Notes under the pieces: generated by a model
Databases searched by the model: none
Seen by the model: only the letters and a program-made list of their open reading frames with translations
Told to the model about the DNA's origin: nothing
NCBI RefSeq assembly: GCF_009932725.1
Contig: NZ_BLJU01000018.1
Location: 1 to 64,000, forward strand
Source of the DNA: Pseudomonas yangonensis
GTDB taxonomy: Bacteria; Pseudomonadota; Gammaproteobacteria; Pseudomonadales; Pseudomonadaceae
Length of the DNA: 64,000 nucleotides
Direction: 5' to 3'
In this document: positions 26,526 to 35,126 of the stretch, one piece after another
Layout: every line of letters starts with the position of its first letter
How positions within the stretch are numbered: the first letter of the stretch is position 1
Program-made: the position numbers and the translations under genes

Positions 26526-26550
26526 ATTTCGGGAACGACCAAATAAGATT

Positions 26551-26638
26551 CTTTGGGAAAGTCGATCCAGTTGCAGCCCACTAAGGGTGAACTGTCGTCG
26601 ATTGATAGAGACAGTTCAGGGGATAAAAATTCCCAAAG
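26551..26638. promoter_or_regulatory. Nested inverted repeats upstream of the AraC gene
   Basis: An outer perfect 9-bp pair, CTTTGGGAA (26551-26559) / TTCCCAAAG (26630-26638), encloses an inner perfect 9-bp pair, TGAACTGTC (26588-26596) / GACAGTTCA (26610-26618). The segment is AT-richer than its surroundings. It may be an operator with looping, or fold in the AraC gene's leader RNA. Confidence 0.5.
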
Positions 26639-26727
26639 ACTTTCAGGAAAATGAAAATTCTCCGCTATCCATATCCCAGGTCCATTTCACCGAGTTCGTC
26701 GAGCCGGGCTGGCGAGACTGAAGACAA

Positions 26728-27231
26728 TCAAATCAGTCCATAAGAGCGGGTGTCACCTCCCCCTTGCGCCTGCATCTCAGCTCGCTCCTGCAGACGCTGA
26801 GCGATCTCTTCTTCCACTGCCTTCTGCTGCTCCGGCGTCATGGCTTCGATCTCCTCTTCGGTCAGCCCCATCTCCTTGAGAATACCGTCGCGCAGCTTTT
26901 CCGCCGGAGTCATCTCCATGTAGGCCTTGAATGCCTCCAGTGCAGCGTCACCGCCATCCTCACCCAGGCGCTTTTCCAGGCGCCCGGAAGTGACGCTGGT
27001 TTCTACTTTTCCTTCGGATGCGTTCTGCAAGGCGACACGCAGGCGGGCGAACCCCTCCTCCGTGGCCTGCCTGGCGCGAAGTTCCCGCTCTGACTCGGCG
27101 TTTGCGGTGCGCGTGGTTTTCTCGACGTTACGCGCCATCAGGGCCAGTTCGCCCTGCTCCTCGCTTTGTTTGTTACGAAACCCGGTTAGCGATATGCCGC
27201 TGTAGCTGCCAATACCTCCAATGGTGCTCAT
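26728..27231 (-). CDS. Charged alpha-helical protein, unknown function
   Basis: 167 residues, no signal peptide. After a Gly/Ser-rich start (MSTIGGIGSYSGISLTGF) it is rich in Glu, Lys and Arg with helical heptads, and has the conserved-looking block RLEKRLGEDGGDAALEAFKAYMEMTPAEKLRDGILKEMGLTEEEIEAMTPEQQKAVEEEIAQRL (positions about 88-150). I do not recognise a named family; similar short proteins recur in pseudomonads. AAGGAG precedes ATG 27231. A sigma54-like element lies 43 bp upstream of the start. Confidence 0.7.
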   Translation of the reverse strand: MSTIGGIGSYSGISLTGFRNKQSEEQGELALMARNVEKTTRTANAESERELRARQATEEGFARLRVALQNASEGKVETSVTSGRLEKRLGEDGGDAALEAFKAYMEMTPAEKLRDGILKEMGLTEEEIEAMTPEQQKAVEEEIAQRLQERAEMQAQGGGDTRSYGLI

Positions 27232-27273
27232 GCTGTGCTCCTTGACTAGGTTGCAAATTGCCAGGCGCACCGA

Positions 27274-27289
27274 TTCAAGGCGCGTGCCA
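27274..27289 (-). promoter_or_regulatory. Possible sigma54-like promoter element
   Basis: On the minus strand TGGCACG-CGCC-TTGAA gives a perfect -24 element (TGGCACG) with correct spacing to a -12 element that reads TTGAA in place of TTGCA. The missing GC at -12 makes this doubtful. Confidence 0.3.
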
Positions 27290-27362
27290 GTTCGCAGCAC
27301 GTACCTAACTCACTGTAAATATTGGATTAACTGATATTTCCGAAGGGAAAGAGAGGCAAGCC

Positions 27363-27381
27363 CTTGCCGCTGAGCGGCAAG
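27363..27381 (-). terminator. Terminator-like hairpin after cheV
   Basis: CTTGCCGC (27363-27370) pairs perfectly with GCGGCAAG (27374-27381) around a TGA loop, 17 bp beyond the cheV stop, followed on the minus strand by a pyrimidine-rich stretch. Confidence 0.55.
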
Positions 27382-27397
27382 GTGCGGCATTGCCAGG

Positions 27398-28288
27398 TCA
27401 GGCTTGTCCGCTCATTTGCCGGAAGGCATCGAGCAGTGCCTGGCTGAGATCAACCGAGGAGAACTTGGTCAGCACTGCGTTGGCCCCAACCGAACGGGCC
27501 CTCTCGGTATTCATGGTGCTGTCCAGCGAGGTGTGTAGCAGCACATAGGTCTCGGCAATGTCAGGGCTGCGACGGATTTCCTGAACCAGGCTGTAGCCGT
27601 CGAGCTCAGGCATCTCGATATCCGAGACCAGCAACTCGAAAGGCATGCCGGCCTGATGGTATTCGTGCAGCTGCTGCAAGGCTGCCTGACCGCTGCGCAC
27701 CGCCGTGCAATCGAAGCCCAGCTGGCGCAGCACGTTGAGGGTCTGTTGCAGCGCCACTTGCGAATCATCGACCAGCAGCACGCGGCGCCCCTGCAGCAGG
27801 CTGGCGTCCTGCCCCTGGAGCAGACCAACGGGCGCTTCTTCCAGAGCCGGCGCGATATCGTGCAGAACCTTCTCGATATCGAGAATCTGCACGATGGCAC
27901 CGTCGATCTGGGTCACGCCGGTGATAAAGGCTCGATTACCGGAGCCGGCAGGTGGCGGGCGCACGTCTCGGGTGGAGCACTGCACGATGCGCTCGACGTT
28001 CTTCACGTGCAGGCCCTGACGCGAGCGGCTCAACTCCGTGACGATCAGGCAGCCGTCGTCTTCATCAGCCGCGCCGCGTTCACCGATGGCGCGCGCCAGG
28101 TCGATCACCGTCATCGCAGCGCCACGCAAGGTAGCAATGCCGCGAACGTTGGGATGCCGATTGGGCAGCTTGGTCAACGCCGGGCAGGGAATGATCTCAT
28201 TGACCTTGAGCAGGTTGATCCCCAGCAGACGACCGCTATGCAGACGAAACAACAGCAGCGATAGCGCGTCGCCGGTAACCAGACTCAT
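27398..28288 (-). CDS. cheV: CheV chemotaxis coupling protein (CheW + receiver)
   Basis: 296 residues. Residues about 8-140 are a CheW-like coupling domain (LLLFRLHSGRLLGINLLKVNEII, NVRGIATLRGAAMTVIDLARAIG, FITGVTQIDGAIVQILDIEKVL). Residues about 168-290 are a response-regulator receiver with LLVDDS at the start, phosphoacceptor Asp in LVSDIEMPELDG, and conserved Thr and Lys (LLHTSL, LTKFS). CheV links chemoreceptors to CheA and may buffer phosphoryl flow. It is monocistronic, with AAGGAAAGG before the ATG. Confidence 0.9.
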   Translation of the reverse strand: MSLVTGDALSLLLFRLHSGRLLGINLLKVNEIIPCPALTKLPNRHPNVRGIATLRGAAMTVIDLARAIGERGAADEDDGCLIVTELSRSRQGLHVKNVERIVQCSTRDVRPPPAGSGNRAFITGVTQIDGAIVQILDIEKVLHDIAPALEEAPVGLLQGQDASLLQGRRVLLVDDSQVALQQTLNVLRQLGFDCTAVRSGQAALQQLHEYHQAGMPFELLVSDIEMPELDGYSLVQEIRRSPDIAETYVLLHTSLDSTMNTERARSVGANAVLTKFSSVDLSQALLDAFRQMSGQA

Positions 28289-28335
28289 GTACCTTTCCTT
28301 AGAACGAACGTAGACCTAAGTTATAGCGACCACAC

Positions 28336-28359
28336 GGCCACGGACTTTAATCCGTGGCC
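28336..28359 (-). terminator. Hairpin spanning the mexS stop codon
   Basis: GGCCACGGA (28336-28344) and TCCGTGGCC (28351-28359) form a perfect 9-bp stem; the mexS TAA (28347-28349) lies in the 6-base loop. A short T-poor tail follows, so efficiency as an intrinsic terminator is uncertain. Confidence 0.5.
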
Positions 28360-29369
28360 AGCTTCAGGGCCACCCGGCCGCGATTGGGACAGGTTTCCAT
28401 GTAGCGATGGGCCGCGACGAAGTCCTCGAAATCGAACACCTTGTCGATAACAGGCGTCAACAGGCGGTCCGCGGTCATCTGGTTGATATGCGTGAGCGCT
28501 CGCTGCACCGCCTCGTTGTTCGGCTCGATGCCCAGCTCCGGACACCCGGTGAAGTCCAGCACGCAGTGACGGAAGAACTGCAGGTGCTTCTTGAACGCGG
28601 CACAAGCTGGAAAAGCCGTGTCGTTGCCGCCGTTGATCCCATAAAGGACCAGCTTGCCACGCGGCGCGGCGATATCGCCCAACAACTTCATCTGCGGGCC
28701 GGCACATTGGTCGAGGATGATCTCGACGCCCTTGCCTTCGGTGTAGCGCTCCACCTCCAGAACCAGGTCCTGTTCCTCGGTCACGATCACCTTGTCGGCA
28801 CCCAGGCCGCGCAGGAACTCGCGATCATCGGCTGAACCGGTGGATACGATGACCTTGGCACCTAGCGCCTTGGCCAACTGCACGGTCTGCGGCGCCATGC
28901 AGTGGCTGGCCTCGGTGATCAGCACATGTTGGCCGGGCTTGAGATGGGCAAGATCGTTAAGCGCCAGGTAGCCGAACAGCAGGCTGGAGTAATGCACGCT
29001 GGCCTCGACCGGGCTGAGCACCTCGGGATAGCGGGTCAGGGCGTGGCTGGGCATCAGCACCAGATCGCCCCACGTCGGGTAGCGGTTCGGCGTGCCCGCC
29101 GGGAAACCGGCGACGGCTGCGCCAACTTCAAGCTCACTCACGCCGTCACCCAGCGCCGCCACGGTGCCGGCCAGTTCGAAACCGGTACCGGCAGGTAGCT
29201 TGGCCTGTTCTGACGCCAGGTTCTGCCGCCAGAGCACGTCTTTCCAGCCCAGGCCGACAGCCTGAACGCGCACCAGCACCTCACCAGGGCCGGGCACGGG
29301 CGTCGGAACCTCTTCGTACTGGAGCACATCGGCATCGCCGAACTTATGAAAACGGATCATGCGGGACAT
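28347..29369 (-). CDS. mexS: MexS-type zinc-dependent-like oxidoreductase (MDR superfamily)
   Basis: 340 residues of the medium-chain dehydrogenase/reductase superfamily: VLVRVQAVGLGWKDVLWRQ at the start, GTGFELAGTVAALGDGVSELEVG, and the nucleotide site KPGQHVLITEASHCMAPQTVQLAKALGAKVI. It is divergent from mexT, as in P. aeruginosa (mexS-mexT-mexEF-oprN), where loss of MexS raises MexT-dependent pump expression, probably because a metabolite or electrophile it removes accumulates. The position, orientation and partner genes make the assignment strong. GAGGTAAGCG precedes ATG 29369. Confidence 0.9.
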   Translation of the reverse strand: MSRMIRFHKFGDADVLQYEEVPTPVPGPGEVLVRVQAVGLGWKDVLWRQNLASEQAKLPAGTGFELAGTVAALGDGVSELEVGAAVAGFPAGTPNRYPTWGDLVLMPSHALTRYPEVLSPVEASVHYSSLLFGYLALNDLAHLKPGQHVLITEASHCMAPQTVQLAKALGAKVIVSTGSADDREFLRGLGADKVIVTEEQDLVLEVERYTEGKGVEIILDQCAGPQMKLLGDIAAPRGKLVLYGINGGNDTAFPACAAFKKHLQFFRHCVLDFTGCPELGIEPNNEAVQRALTHINQMTADRLLTPVIDKVFDFEDFVAAHRYMETCPNRGRVALKLATD

Positions 29370-29443
29370 CGCTTACCTCGAGCTTGATCGCGGATTAACA
29401 CTTCAATGACTGTGGACTCTATCCGCTGTGCGGCGGCGACACT

Positions 29444-29468
29444 ATCAGACTCTATCGATAGTCTTCAT
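29444..29468. promoter_or_regulatory. Nod-box-like MexT site between mexS and mexT
   Basis: ATCA (29444-29447), N6, ATCGAT (29454-29459), N4, TTCAT (29464-29468) resembles the MexT consensus ATCA-N5-GTCGAT-N4-ACYAT with one extra spacer base. It lies in the 219-bp divergent region, where MexT is known to act in P. aeruginosa. Confidence 0.55.
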
Positions 29469-29588
29469 GCCTGTCAGTGATTCAGCGTCTTTCAATCCGC
29501 TACACACTGCCCGTACTATTGCCCAGGCAAAGGCTCTCATTTGCAGCGCGGTGCTGACAAGGCCCGTTTCCCCTCGGATGGTACCCGG

Positions 29589-30503
29589 ATGAATCGCAAC
29601 GACCTGCGTCGCCTCGATCTGAACCTGCTGATCGTCTTCGAGACGCTGATGCACGAACGCAGCGTGACCCGGGCTGCAGAAAAGCTGTTTCTCGGCCAGC
29701 CAGCCATCAGCGCGGCACTTGCCCGTCTGCGCACTCTTTTCGACGACCCCTTGTTCGTGCGCACCGGCCGCAGCATGGAGCCGACACCGCGCGCGCAGGA
29801 AATCTTCGCCCTGCTTTCGCCAGCGTTGGACTCGATCTCCACCGCCGTCAGTCGCGCCGCCGACTTCGACCCGGCCACCAGTAAGGCCGTGTTCCGTATT
29901 GGCCTTTCCGATGACGTCGAGTTCGCCCTGCTTCCTGCCCTGCTGCGTCGTCTGCGTGCCGAAGCGCCCGGCGTGGTGCTGGTAATCCGTCGCACCAACT
30001 ATCTGATGATGCCTGGGCTGCTGGCCTCCGGGGAAATCTCCGTGGGCGTGGCCTACACGGAGGAACTGCCAGCGAACGCGAAACGCAAGGTGTTGCGCCG
30101 CAGCAAGGCCAAACTGCTGCGCGCCGATACCGTCCCCGGTGCGCTGAGCCTGGAAGATTACTGTGCGCGTCCTCATGCGCTGGTGTCCTACGCAGGCGAC
30201 CTGACAGGCTTTATCGATGAGGAACTGGAGAAGGTCGGCTGCAAACGTCAGGTGGTACTGGCCGTGCCGCAGTTCAACGGCCTGGCCAGCCTGCTGGCGG
30301 AAACCGATATCGTCGCCAGCGTGCCCGACTACACGGCTGCAGCCCTGACCGCAGCCGGAGGCCTGCGCGCCGAGGAACTGCCACTGGAAACGCCCTCGTT
30401 CGAACTGCACATGGCCTGGCGCGGCGCCCAGGACAACGACCCCGCCGAGCGCTGGCTGCGCTCGCGCATCCAGATGTTCTGTGGCGACCCGGATAGTCTC
30501 TAA
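29589..30503 (+). CDS. mexT: MexT, LysR-family activator of mexEF-oprN
   Basis: 304 residues, LysR-type. The DNA-binding domain reads RAAEKLFLGQPAISAALARL and the effector domain ends DNDPAERWLRSRI...GDPDSL, matching MexT. It responds to redox or electrophile stress and activates mexS and mexEF-oprN. At 29693-29700 the octamer CGGCCAGC is present once; in some P. aeruginosa PAO1 lineages a tandem copy here frameshifts mexT, so this allele is in the intact form. The ribosome site before ATG 29589 is weak. The first pump gene starts 177 bp downstream. A close paralogue lies at 4426-5328. Confidence 0.93.
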   Translation: MNRNDLRRLDLNLLIVFETLMHERSVTRAAEKLFLGQPAISAALARLRTLFDDPLFVRTGRSMEPTPRAQEIFALLSPALDSISTAVSRAADFDPATSKAVFRIGLSDDVEFALLPALLRRLRAEAPGVVLVIRRTNYLMMPGLLASGEISVGVAYTEELPANAKRKVLRRSKAKLLRADTVPGALSLEDYCARPHALVSYAGDLTGFIDEELEKVGCKRQVVLAVPQFNGLASLLAETDIVASVPDYTAAALTAAGGLRAEELPLETPSFELHMAWRGAQDNDPAERWLRSRIQMFCGDPDSL

Positions 30504-30579
30504 ATACTTGCACCATTGACGTGCCGCCAGGAACTGACGTGCACCTTTATGACTCCAAGTTGATATAACTGCGTCATTC

Positions 30580-30606
30580 ATCATTCCCGCTGATATTCAA
30601 TTTCAT
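30580..30606 (+). promoter_or_regulatory. Nod-box-like MexT site upstream of mexE
   Basis: ATCA (30580-30583), N5, GCTGAT (30589-30594), N4, then AATTTCAT matches the MexT consensus ATCA-N5-GTCGAT-N4-ACYAT well in its first two blocks. It ends about 75 bp before the mexE ATG. Confidence 0.6.
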
Positions 30607-30680
30607 GGCGTTCGATTCGTAGCCCTCCAAGACTCGCAGCAGACTCCGCCCATCCACAAATCCGACTGGCGGAGTCACCC

Positions 30681-31919
30681 ATGGAACAACATCACAAGAA
30701 AATCTGGATATTCCCGCTGGCTCTCGCCGGTGTCCTTGCCCTCAGCGGTTGTGATCAGGCGGCGCAGCCCCAGGCACAAATGCCTGCGCCCAAGGTCAGC
30801 GTGGCCGAAGTCATCGAGCAACCCGTCAACGAGTGGGATGAGTTCACCGGTCGCCTCGAAGCGCCGCAATCCGTCGAAATTCGCCCGCGCGTTTCCGGCT
30901 ATATCGACAAGGTCGCCTTCGATGAAGGCACTCTGGTGAAAAAAGGCGATCTGCTGTTTCAGATCGATCCGCGTCCATTCCAGGCCGAAGTCAAACGTCT
31001 CGAAGCCCAGCTGCAGCAGGCCCGCGCCAACCAGGCTCGCGCCGCCAACGAGGCACGCCGCGGCGAGCGCCTACGTCAGAGCAACGCCATCTCAGCCGAG
31101 CTAGCCGATGCCCGCGCCAGTGCGGCGACCGAGGCCCAGGCGCAGGTCGCCGCGATCCAGGCGGAACTGGACAACGCCCGCCTGAACCTCGGTTTCACCC
31201 GTATCACCTCGCCCATCGACGGTCGCGTCAGCCGCGCCGAGATCACCGAAGGCAACCTGGTGGGTGCCGGTGAGAGTCTGCTGACCTCCGTGGTTTCCAC
31301 CGACAAGGTCTACGCCTACTTCGATGCCGATGAGCGCGCCTTCCTCAAGTACGTCGAGCTGGCGCGCCAGTCCGGTGCCGATGCCCGTGGCGCCAGCCCG
31401 GTGTACCTCGGTCTTTCCGATGAAGCCGGCCACCCCCATCTGGGCCAGCTGGACTTCCTCGACAATCAGGTCAACCCACGTACCGGCACCATTCGTGGTC
31501 GCGCCGTGTTCGACAACCAGGACGGTCGTTTCACCCCCGGCCTGTACGCGCGCCTGAAACTGGTGGGCAGCAAGCCCTACGCGGCCACCCTGATCAAGGA
31601 CGAAGCGGTCGGCACCGACCTGGGCAAGAAGTACGTGCTGGTGCTCGGCGCAGACAACGCCGTGGCCTACCGCGCCATCGAACTGGGGCCGAAGCTCGAA
31701 GGCCTGCGCATCGTCCGTAGTGGCCTTAGCAAGGGCGAAAAAATCGTCGTCAACGGCCTGCAACGCGCCATGCCGGGTGCCACCGTCGACCCGCAGCCAG
31801 TGACCATGGCCGATGACAGCACCCTCGAGCAACTGGCCCGCATGCGCCAGGCCGTCGATGGCAGCCAGGCCCCGCGTATCGCCGCCGAAAAGATCGACGC
31901 GCGCGCGCCGCGCGGCTGA
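30681..31919 (+). CDS. mexE: MexE, periplasmic membrane-fusion lipoprotein of an RND pump
   Basis: 412 residues. The signal peptide ends in a lipobox (LSGC, Cys24), so the protein is tethered to the inner membrane and projects into the periplasm. The HlyD-type fold is clear: EFTGRLEAPQSVEIRPRVSGYIDKV, a coiled-coil hairpin (about residues 105-165, VKRLEAQLQQARANQARAANEARRG), then the lipoyl and beta-barrel halves (GFTRITSPIDGRVSRAEI). It connects MexF to OprN. The stop is 27 bp before mexF. Confidence 0.95.
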   Translation: MEQHHKKIWIFPLALAGVLALSGCDQAAQPQAQMPAPKVSVAEVIEQPVNEWDEFTGRLEAPQSVEIRPRVSGYIDKVAFDEGTLVKKGDLLFQIDPRPFQAEVKRLEAQLQQARANQARAANEARRGERLRQSNAISAELADARASAATEAQAQVAAIQAELDNARLNLGFTRITSPIDGRVSRAEITEGNLVGAGESLLTSVVSTDKVYAYFDADERAFLKYVELARQSGADARGASPVYLGLSDEAGHPHLGQLDFLDNQVNPRTGTIRGRAVFDNQDGRFTPGLYARLKLVGSKPYAATLIKDEAVGTDLGKKYVLVLGADNAVAYRAIELGPKLEGLRIVRSGLSKGEKIVVNGLQRAMPGATVDPQPVTMADDSTLEQLARMRQAVDGSQAPRIAAEKIDARAPRG

Positions 31920-31946
31920 TTCAGACCGCGCCCAGAGGAAAGACCC

Positions 31947-34900
31947 ATGAATTTCTCGCAATTCTTCATCCAGCGGCCGATCTTCGCCGCGGTGCTGTCG
32001 CTGCTGATCCTGATTGGCGGCGGTATATCCCTGTTTCAGCTGCCCATCAGCGAATACCCCGAGGTGGTACCGCCGACCGTGGTGGTGCGCGCCAACTTCC
32101 CAGGTGCCAACCCCAAGGTGATCGGTGAAACCGTCGCCTCGCCGCTGGAACAGGCCATCGTCGGCGTCGAAGGCATGCTCTACATGTCGTCGCAATCAAC
32201 CGCCGACGGCAAGCTGACCCTGACCGTGACCTTCGCCCTCGGCACTGACCTGGACAACGCCCAGGTGCAGGTGCAGAACCGCGTCACTCGTACCATGCCG
32301 ACCCTGCCCACCGAAGTGCAGCGTCTCGGCGTGACCGTGGACAAGGCCTCTCCGGACCTGACCATGGTAGTGCACCTGACCTCGCCGGATCAGCGCTACG
32401 ACATGCTCTACCTGTCCAACTACGCCGCGCTCAACGTCAAGGACGAGCTGGCGCGCCTGGATGGCGTGGGCGATGTGCAGCTGTTCGGCATGGGCAACTA
32501 CTCGCTGCGCGTCTGGCTCGACCCGAACAAGGTCGCCTCGCGTGGGCTGACGGCCACCGATGTGGTCAGCGCCATCCGTGAGCAGAACCGCCAGGTCGCT
32601 GCCGGCGCCCTAGGCGCACCGCCCGCCGATGCCGGCAACAGCTTCCAGCTGTCGATCAACACCCAGGGGCGCCTGGTCACCGAGGAAGAGTTCGAGAACA
32701 TCATCATCCGCGTTGGCGACAATGGCGAGATCACCCGCCTGCGCGATATCGCCCGCGTCGAGCTGGGCTCGAACCAGTACGCCCTGCGCTCGCTGCTGAA
32801 CAACCAGCCGGCCGTGGCCATGCCGGTGTTCCAGCGCCCCGGTTCCAACGCCATCGCACTTTCAGACTCGGTGCGCGAGCGCATGGCCGAGCTCAAGCAG
32901 AGCTTCCCGCAGGGCATGGACTACGAAGTGGTCTATGACCCGACCATCTTCGTCCGTGGCTCCATCGAGGCAGTGGTGCATACCCTGCTCGAAGCCGTGG
33001 TGCTGGTGGTACTGGTAGTCGTGCTGTTCCTGCAAACATGGCGCGCCTCGATCATCCCGCTGGCCGCCGTACCGGTATCGCTGATCGGCACCTTCGCGGT
33101 CATGCATATGTTCGGCTTCTCGCTCAACGCCCTGTCGCTGTTCGGCCTGGTGCTGGCCATCGGCATCGTGGTGGACGACGCCATCGTCGTGGTGGAGAAC
33201 GTCGAGCGCAACATCGCCCTGGGTAAAACACCGGTAGAAGCCACACGCCAGGCCATGAAGGAAGTGACCGGCCCCATCGTCGCCACCGCCCTGGTGCTGT
33301 GCGCGGTGTTCGTACCGACGGCCTTCATCTCCGGCCTTTCGGGCCAGTTCTATCAGCAGTTCGCCCTGACCATTGCCATTTCCACGGTGATCTCGGCAAT
33401 CAACTCGCTGACTTTGTCGCCGGCGCTCGCGGCCATCCTGCTCAAGGACCATCACGCGCCGAAGGATGGCTTCTCGCGTGTGCTCGACAAGCTGCTCGGT
33501 GGCTGGCTGTTCGGCCCGTTCAACCGCCTCTTCGATCGCGCCAGCAATGGCTACGTCGGTACCGTGCGCCGCGTTCTGCGTGGCAGCAGCATCGCCATGC
33601 TGATCTACGGTGGCCTGCTGGTGCTTGGCTACCTGGGCTTTTCCAGCACCCCGACCGGCTTCGTGCCGCAGCAGGACAAGCAGTATCTGGTGGCCTTCGC
33701 CCAATTGCCTGACGCCGCGACACTCGATCGTACCGAAGCGGTGATCAAGCGCATGAGCGAAATCGCCGGCAAGCACCCGGGCGTGGAGAACACCGTGGCC
33801 TTCCCGGGCCTGTCGATCAACGGCTTCACCAACAGCCCGAACAGCGGCATCGTTTTCGTCGCACTCAAGGACTTCGACCAGCGCAAGGACGAAAGCCTGT
33901 CTGCAGGGGCGATTGCTGCCGAGCTCAATGGCCAGTTCGGTGAGATTCAGGAAGCCTACCTCGCCATCTTCCCGCCACCCCCGGTGCAGGGCCTGGGCAC
34001 CATTGGTGGCTTCCGCCTGCAGATTCAGGACCGCGGCAACCTGGGCTATGAAGAGCTGTATACGCAGACTCAGAATATCCTCAACAAGGCCCGCCAGTTG
34101 CCTGAGCTGAACCCGATGTCGGTATTCACCAGCTACCAGGTCAACGTGCCGCAGGTCGATGCCGCCATCGACCGCGAAAAGGCCAAGACCCATGGTGTGG
34201 CCATCAGCGATATCTTCGACACCCTGCAGGTGTACCTGGGCTCGCTGTATGCCAACGACTTCAACCGTTTCGGCCGCACCTATCAGGTCAACGTCCAGGC
34301 CGACCAGCAATTCCGCCTGGAGCCGGAGCAGATTGGTCAGCTCAAGGTGCGTAACAACCGTGGCGAGATGGTGCCGCTGTCGACCTTCGTCAAGGTCGAT
34401 GACAGCGCCGGCCCGGATCGGGTGATGCACTACAACGGCTTCCTCACCGCCGAGATCAACGGTGCCGCCGCGCCGGGTTACAGCTCTGGCCAGGCCGAAG
34501 CAGCCATCGCCAAACTGCTGAACGAGGAACTGCCGATCGGCATGACCTTCGAGTGGACCGATCTGACCTACCAGCAGATCCTCGCCGGCAATACCGCGAT
34601 CTTCATCTTCCCGCTGTGCGTGCTGCTGGCCTTCCTGGTGCTGGCCGCCCAGTACGAAAGCTGGAGCCTGCCAATGGCGGTGATCCTGATCGTGCCGATC
34701 GTGCTCTTCACCGCCATCACCGGGGTGATCATCGCCGGGCTGGACAACAACATCTTCACCCAGATCGGCCTGATCGTGCTGGTGGGCCTGGCGTGCAAGA
34801 ACGCCATCCTGATCGTCGAGTTCGCCAAGGAGAAACAGGAAGAGGGTCTCGATCGTGTCGCGGCGGTCCTGGAAGCCTGCCGCCTGCGTCTGCGCCCGAT

Positions 34901-35126
34901 CCTGATGACCTCGATCGCCTTCATCATGGCCGTGGTGCCGCTGGTGCTGTCCAGCGGCGCAGGCGCCGAAATGCGCCATGCCATGGGTGTGGCGGTGTTC
35001 TCCGGGATGATCGGCGTGACCTTCTTCGGTCTGCTGCTGACTCCGGTGTTCTATGTCCTGATCCGTGGCTTCGTCGAAAAACGCGAAGCGCGCAAAGCCG
35101 TCCGTCTGCAGGAGTCGCATGCATGA
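31947..35126 (+). CDS. mexF: MexF, RND multidrug efflux transporter
   Basis: 1059 residues, HAE1-family RND transporter with 12 membrane spans and two large periplasmic loops. The N-terminal FFIQRPIFAAVLSLLILIGG is typical; transmembrane helix 4 carries the proton-relay pair in GIVVDDAIVVVENVERN, and GLVGLACKNAILIVEFAKE-type residues mark helix 10. MexF with MexE and OprN exports fluoroquinolones, chloramphenicol, trimethoprim and quinolone signal precursors in P. aeruginosa. The stop overlaps the oprN start (ATGA, 35123-35126). Confidence 0.96.
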   Translation: MNFSQFFIQRPIFAAVLSLLILIGGGISLFQLPISEYPEVVPPTVVVRANFPGANPKVIGETVASPLEQAIVGVEGMLYMSSQSTADGKLTLTVTFALGTDLDNAQVQVQNRVTRTMPTLPTEVQRLGVTVDKASPDLTMVVHLTSPDQRYDMLYLSNYAALNVKDELARLDGVGDVQLFGMGNYSLRVWLDPNKVASRGLTATDVVSAIREQNRQVAAGALGAPPADAGNSFQLSINTQGRLVTEEEFENIIIRVGDNGEITRLRDIARVELGSNQYALRSLLNNQPAVAMPVFQRPGSNAIALSDSVRERMAELKQSFPQGMDYEVVYDPTIFVRGSIEAVVHTLLEAVVLVVLVVVLFLQTWRASIIPLAAVPVSLIGTFAVMHMFGFSLNALSLFGLVLAIGIVVDDAIVVVENVERNIALGKTPVEATRQAMKEVTGPIVATALVLCAVFVPTAFISGLSGQFYQQFALTIAISTVISAINSLTLSPALAAILLKDHHAPKDGFSRVLDKLLGGWLFGPFNRLFDRASNGYVGTVRRVLRGSSIAMLIYGGLLVLGYLGFSSTPTGFVPQQDKQYLVAFAQLPDAATLDRTEAVIKRMSEIAGKHPGVENTVAFPGLSINGFTNSPNSGIVFVALKDFDQRKDESLSAGAIAAELNGQFGEIQEAYLAIFPPPPVQGLGTIGGFRLQIQDRGNLGYEELYTQTQNILNKARQLPELNPMSVFTSYQVNVPQVDAAIDREKAKTHGVAISDIFDTLQVYLGSLYANDFNRFGRTYQVNVQADQQFRLEPEQIGQLKVRNNRGEMVPLSTFVKVDDSAGPDRVMHYNGFLTAEINGAAAPGYSSGQAEAAIAKLLNEELPIGMTFEWTDLTYQQILAGNTAIFIFPLCVLLAFLVLAAQYESWSLPMAVILIVPIVLFTAITGVIIAGLDNNIFTQIGLIVLVGLACKNAILIVEFAKEKQEEGLDRVAAVLEACRLRLRPILMTSIAFIMAVVPLVLSSGAGAEMRHAMGVAVFSGMIGVTFFGLLLTPVFYVLIRGFVEKREARKAVRLQESHA

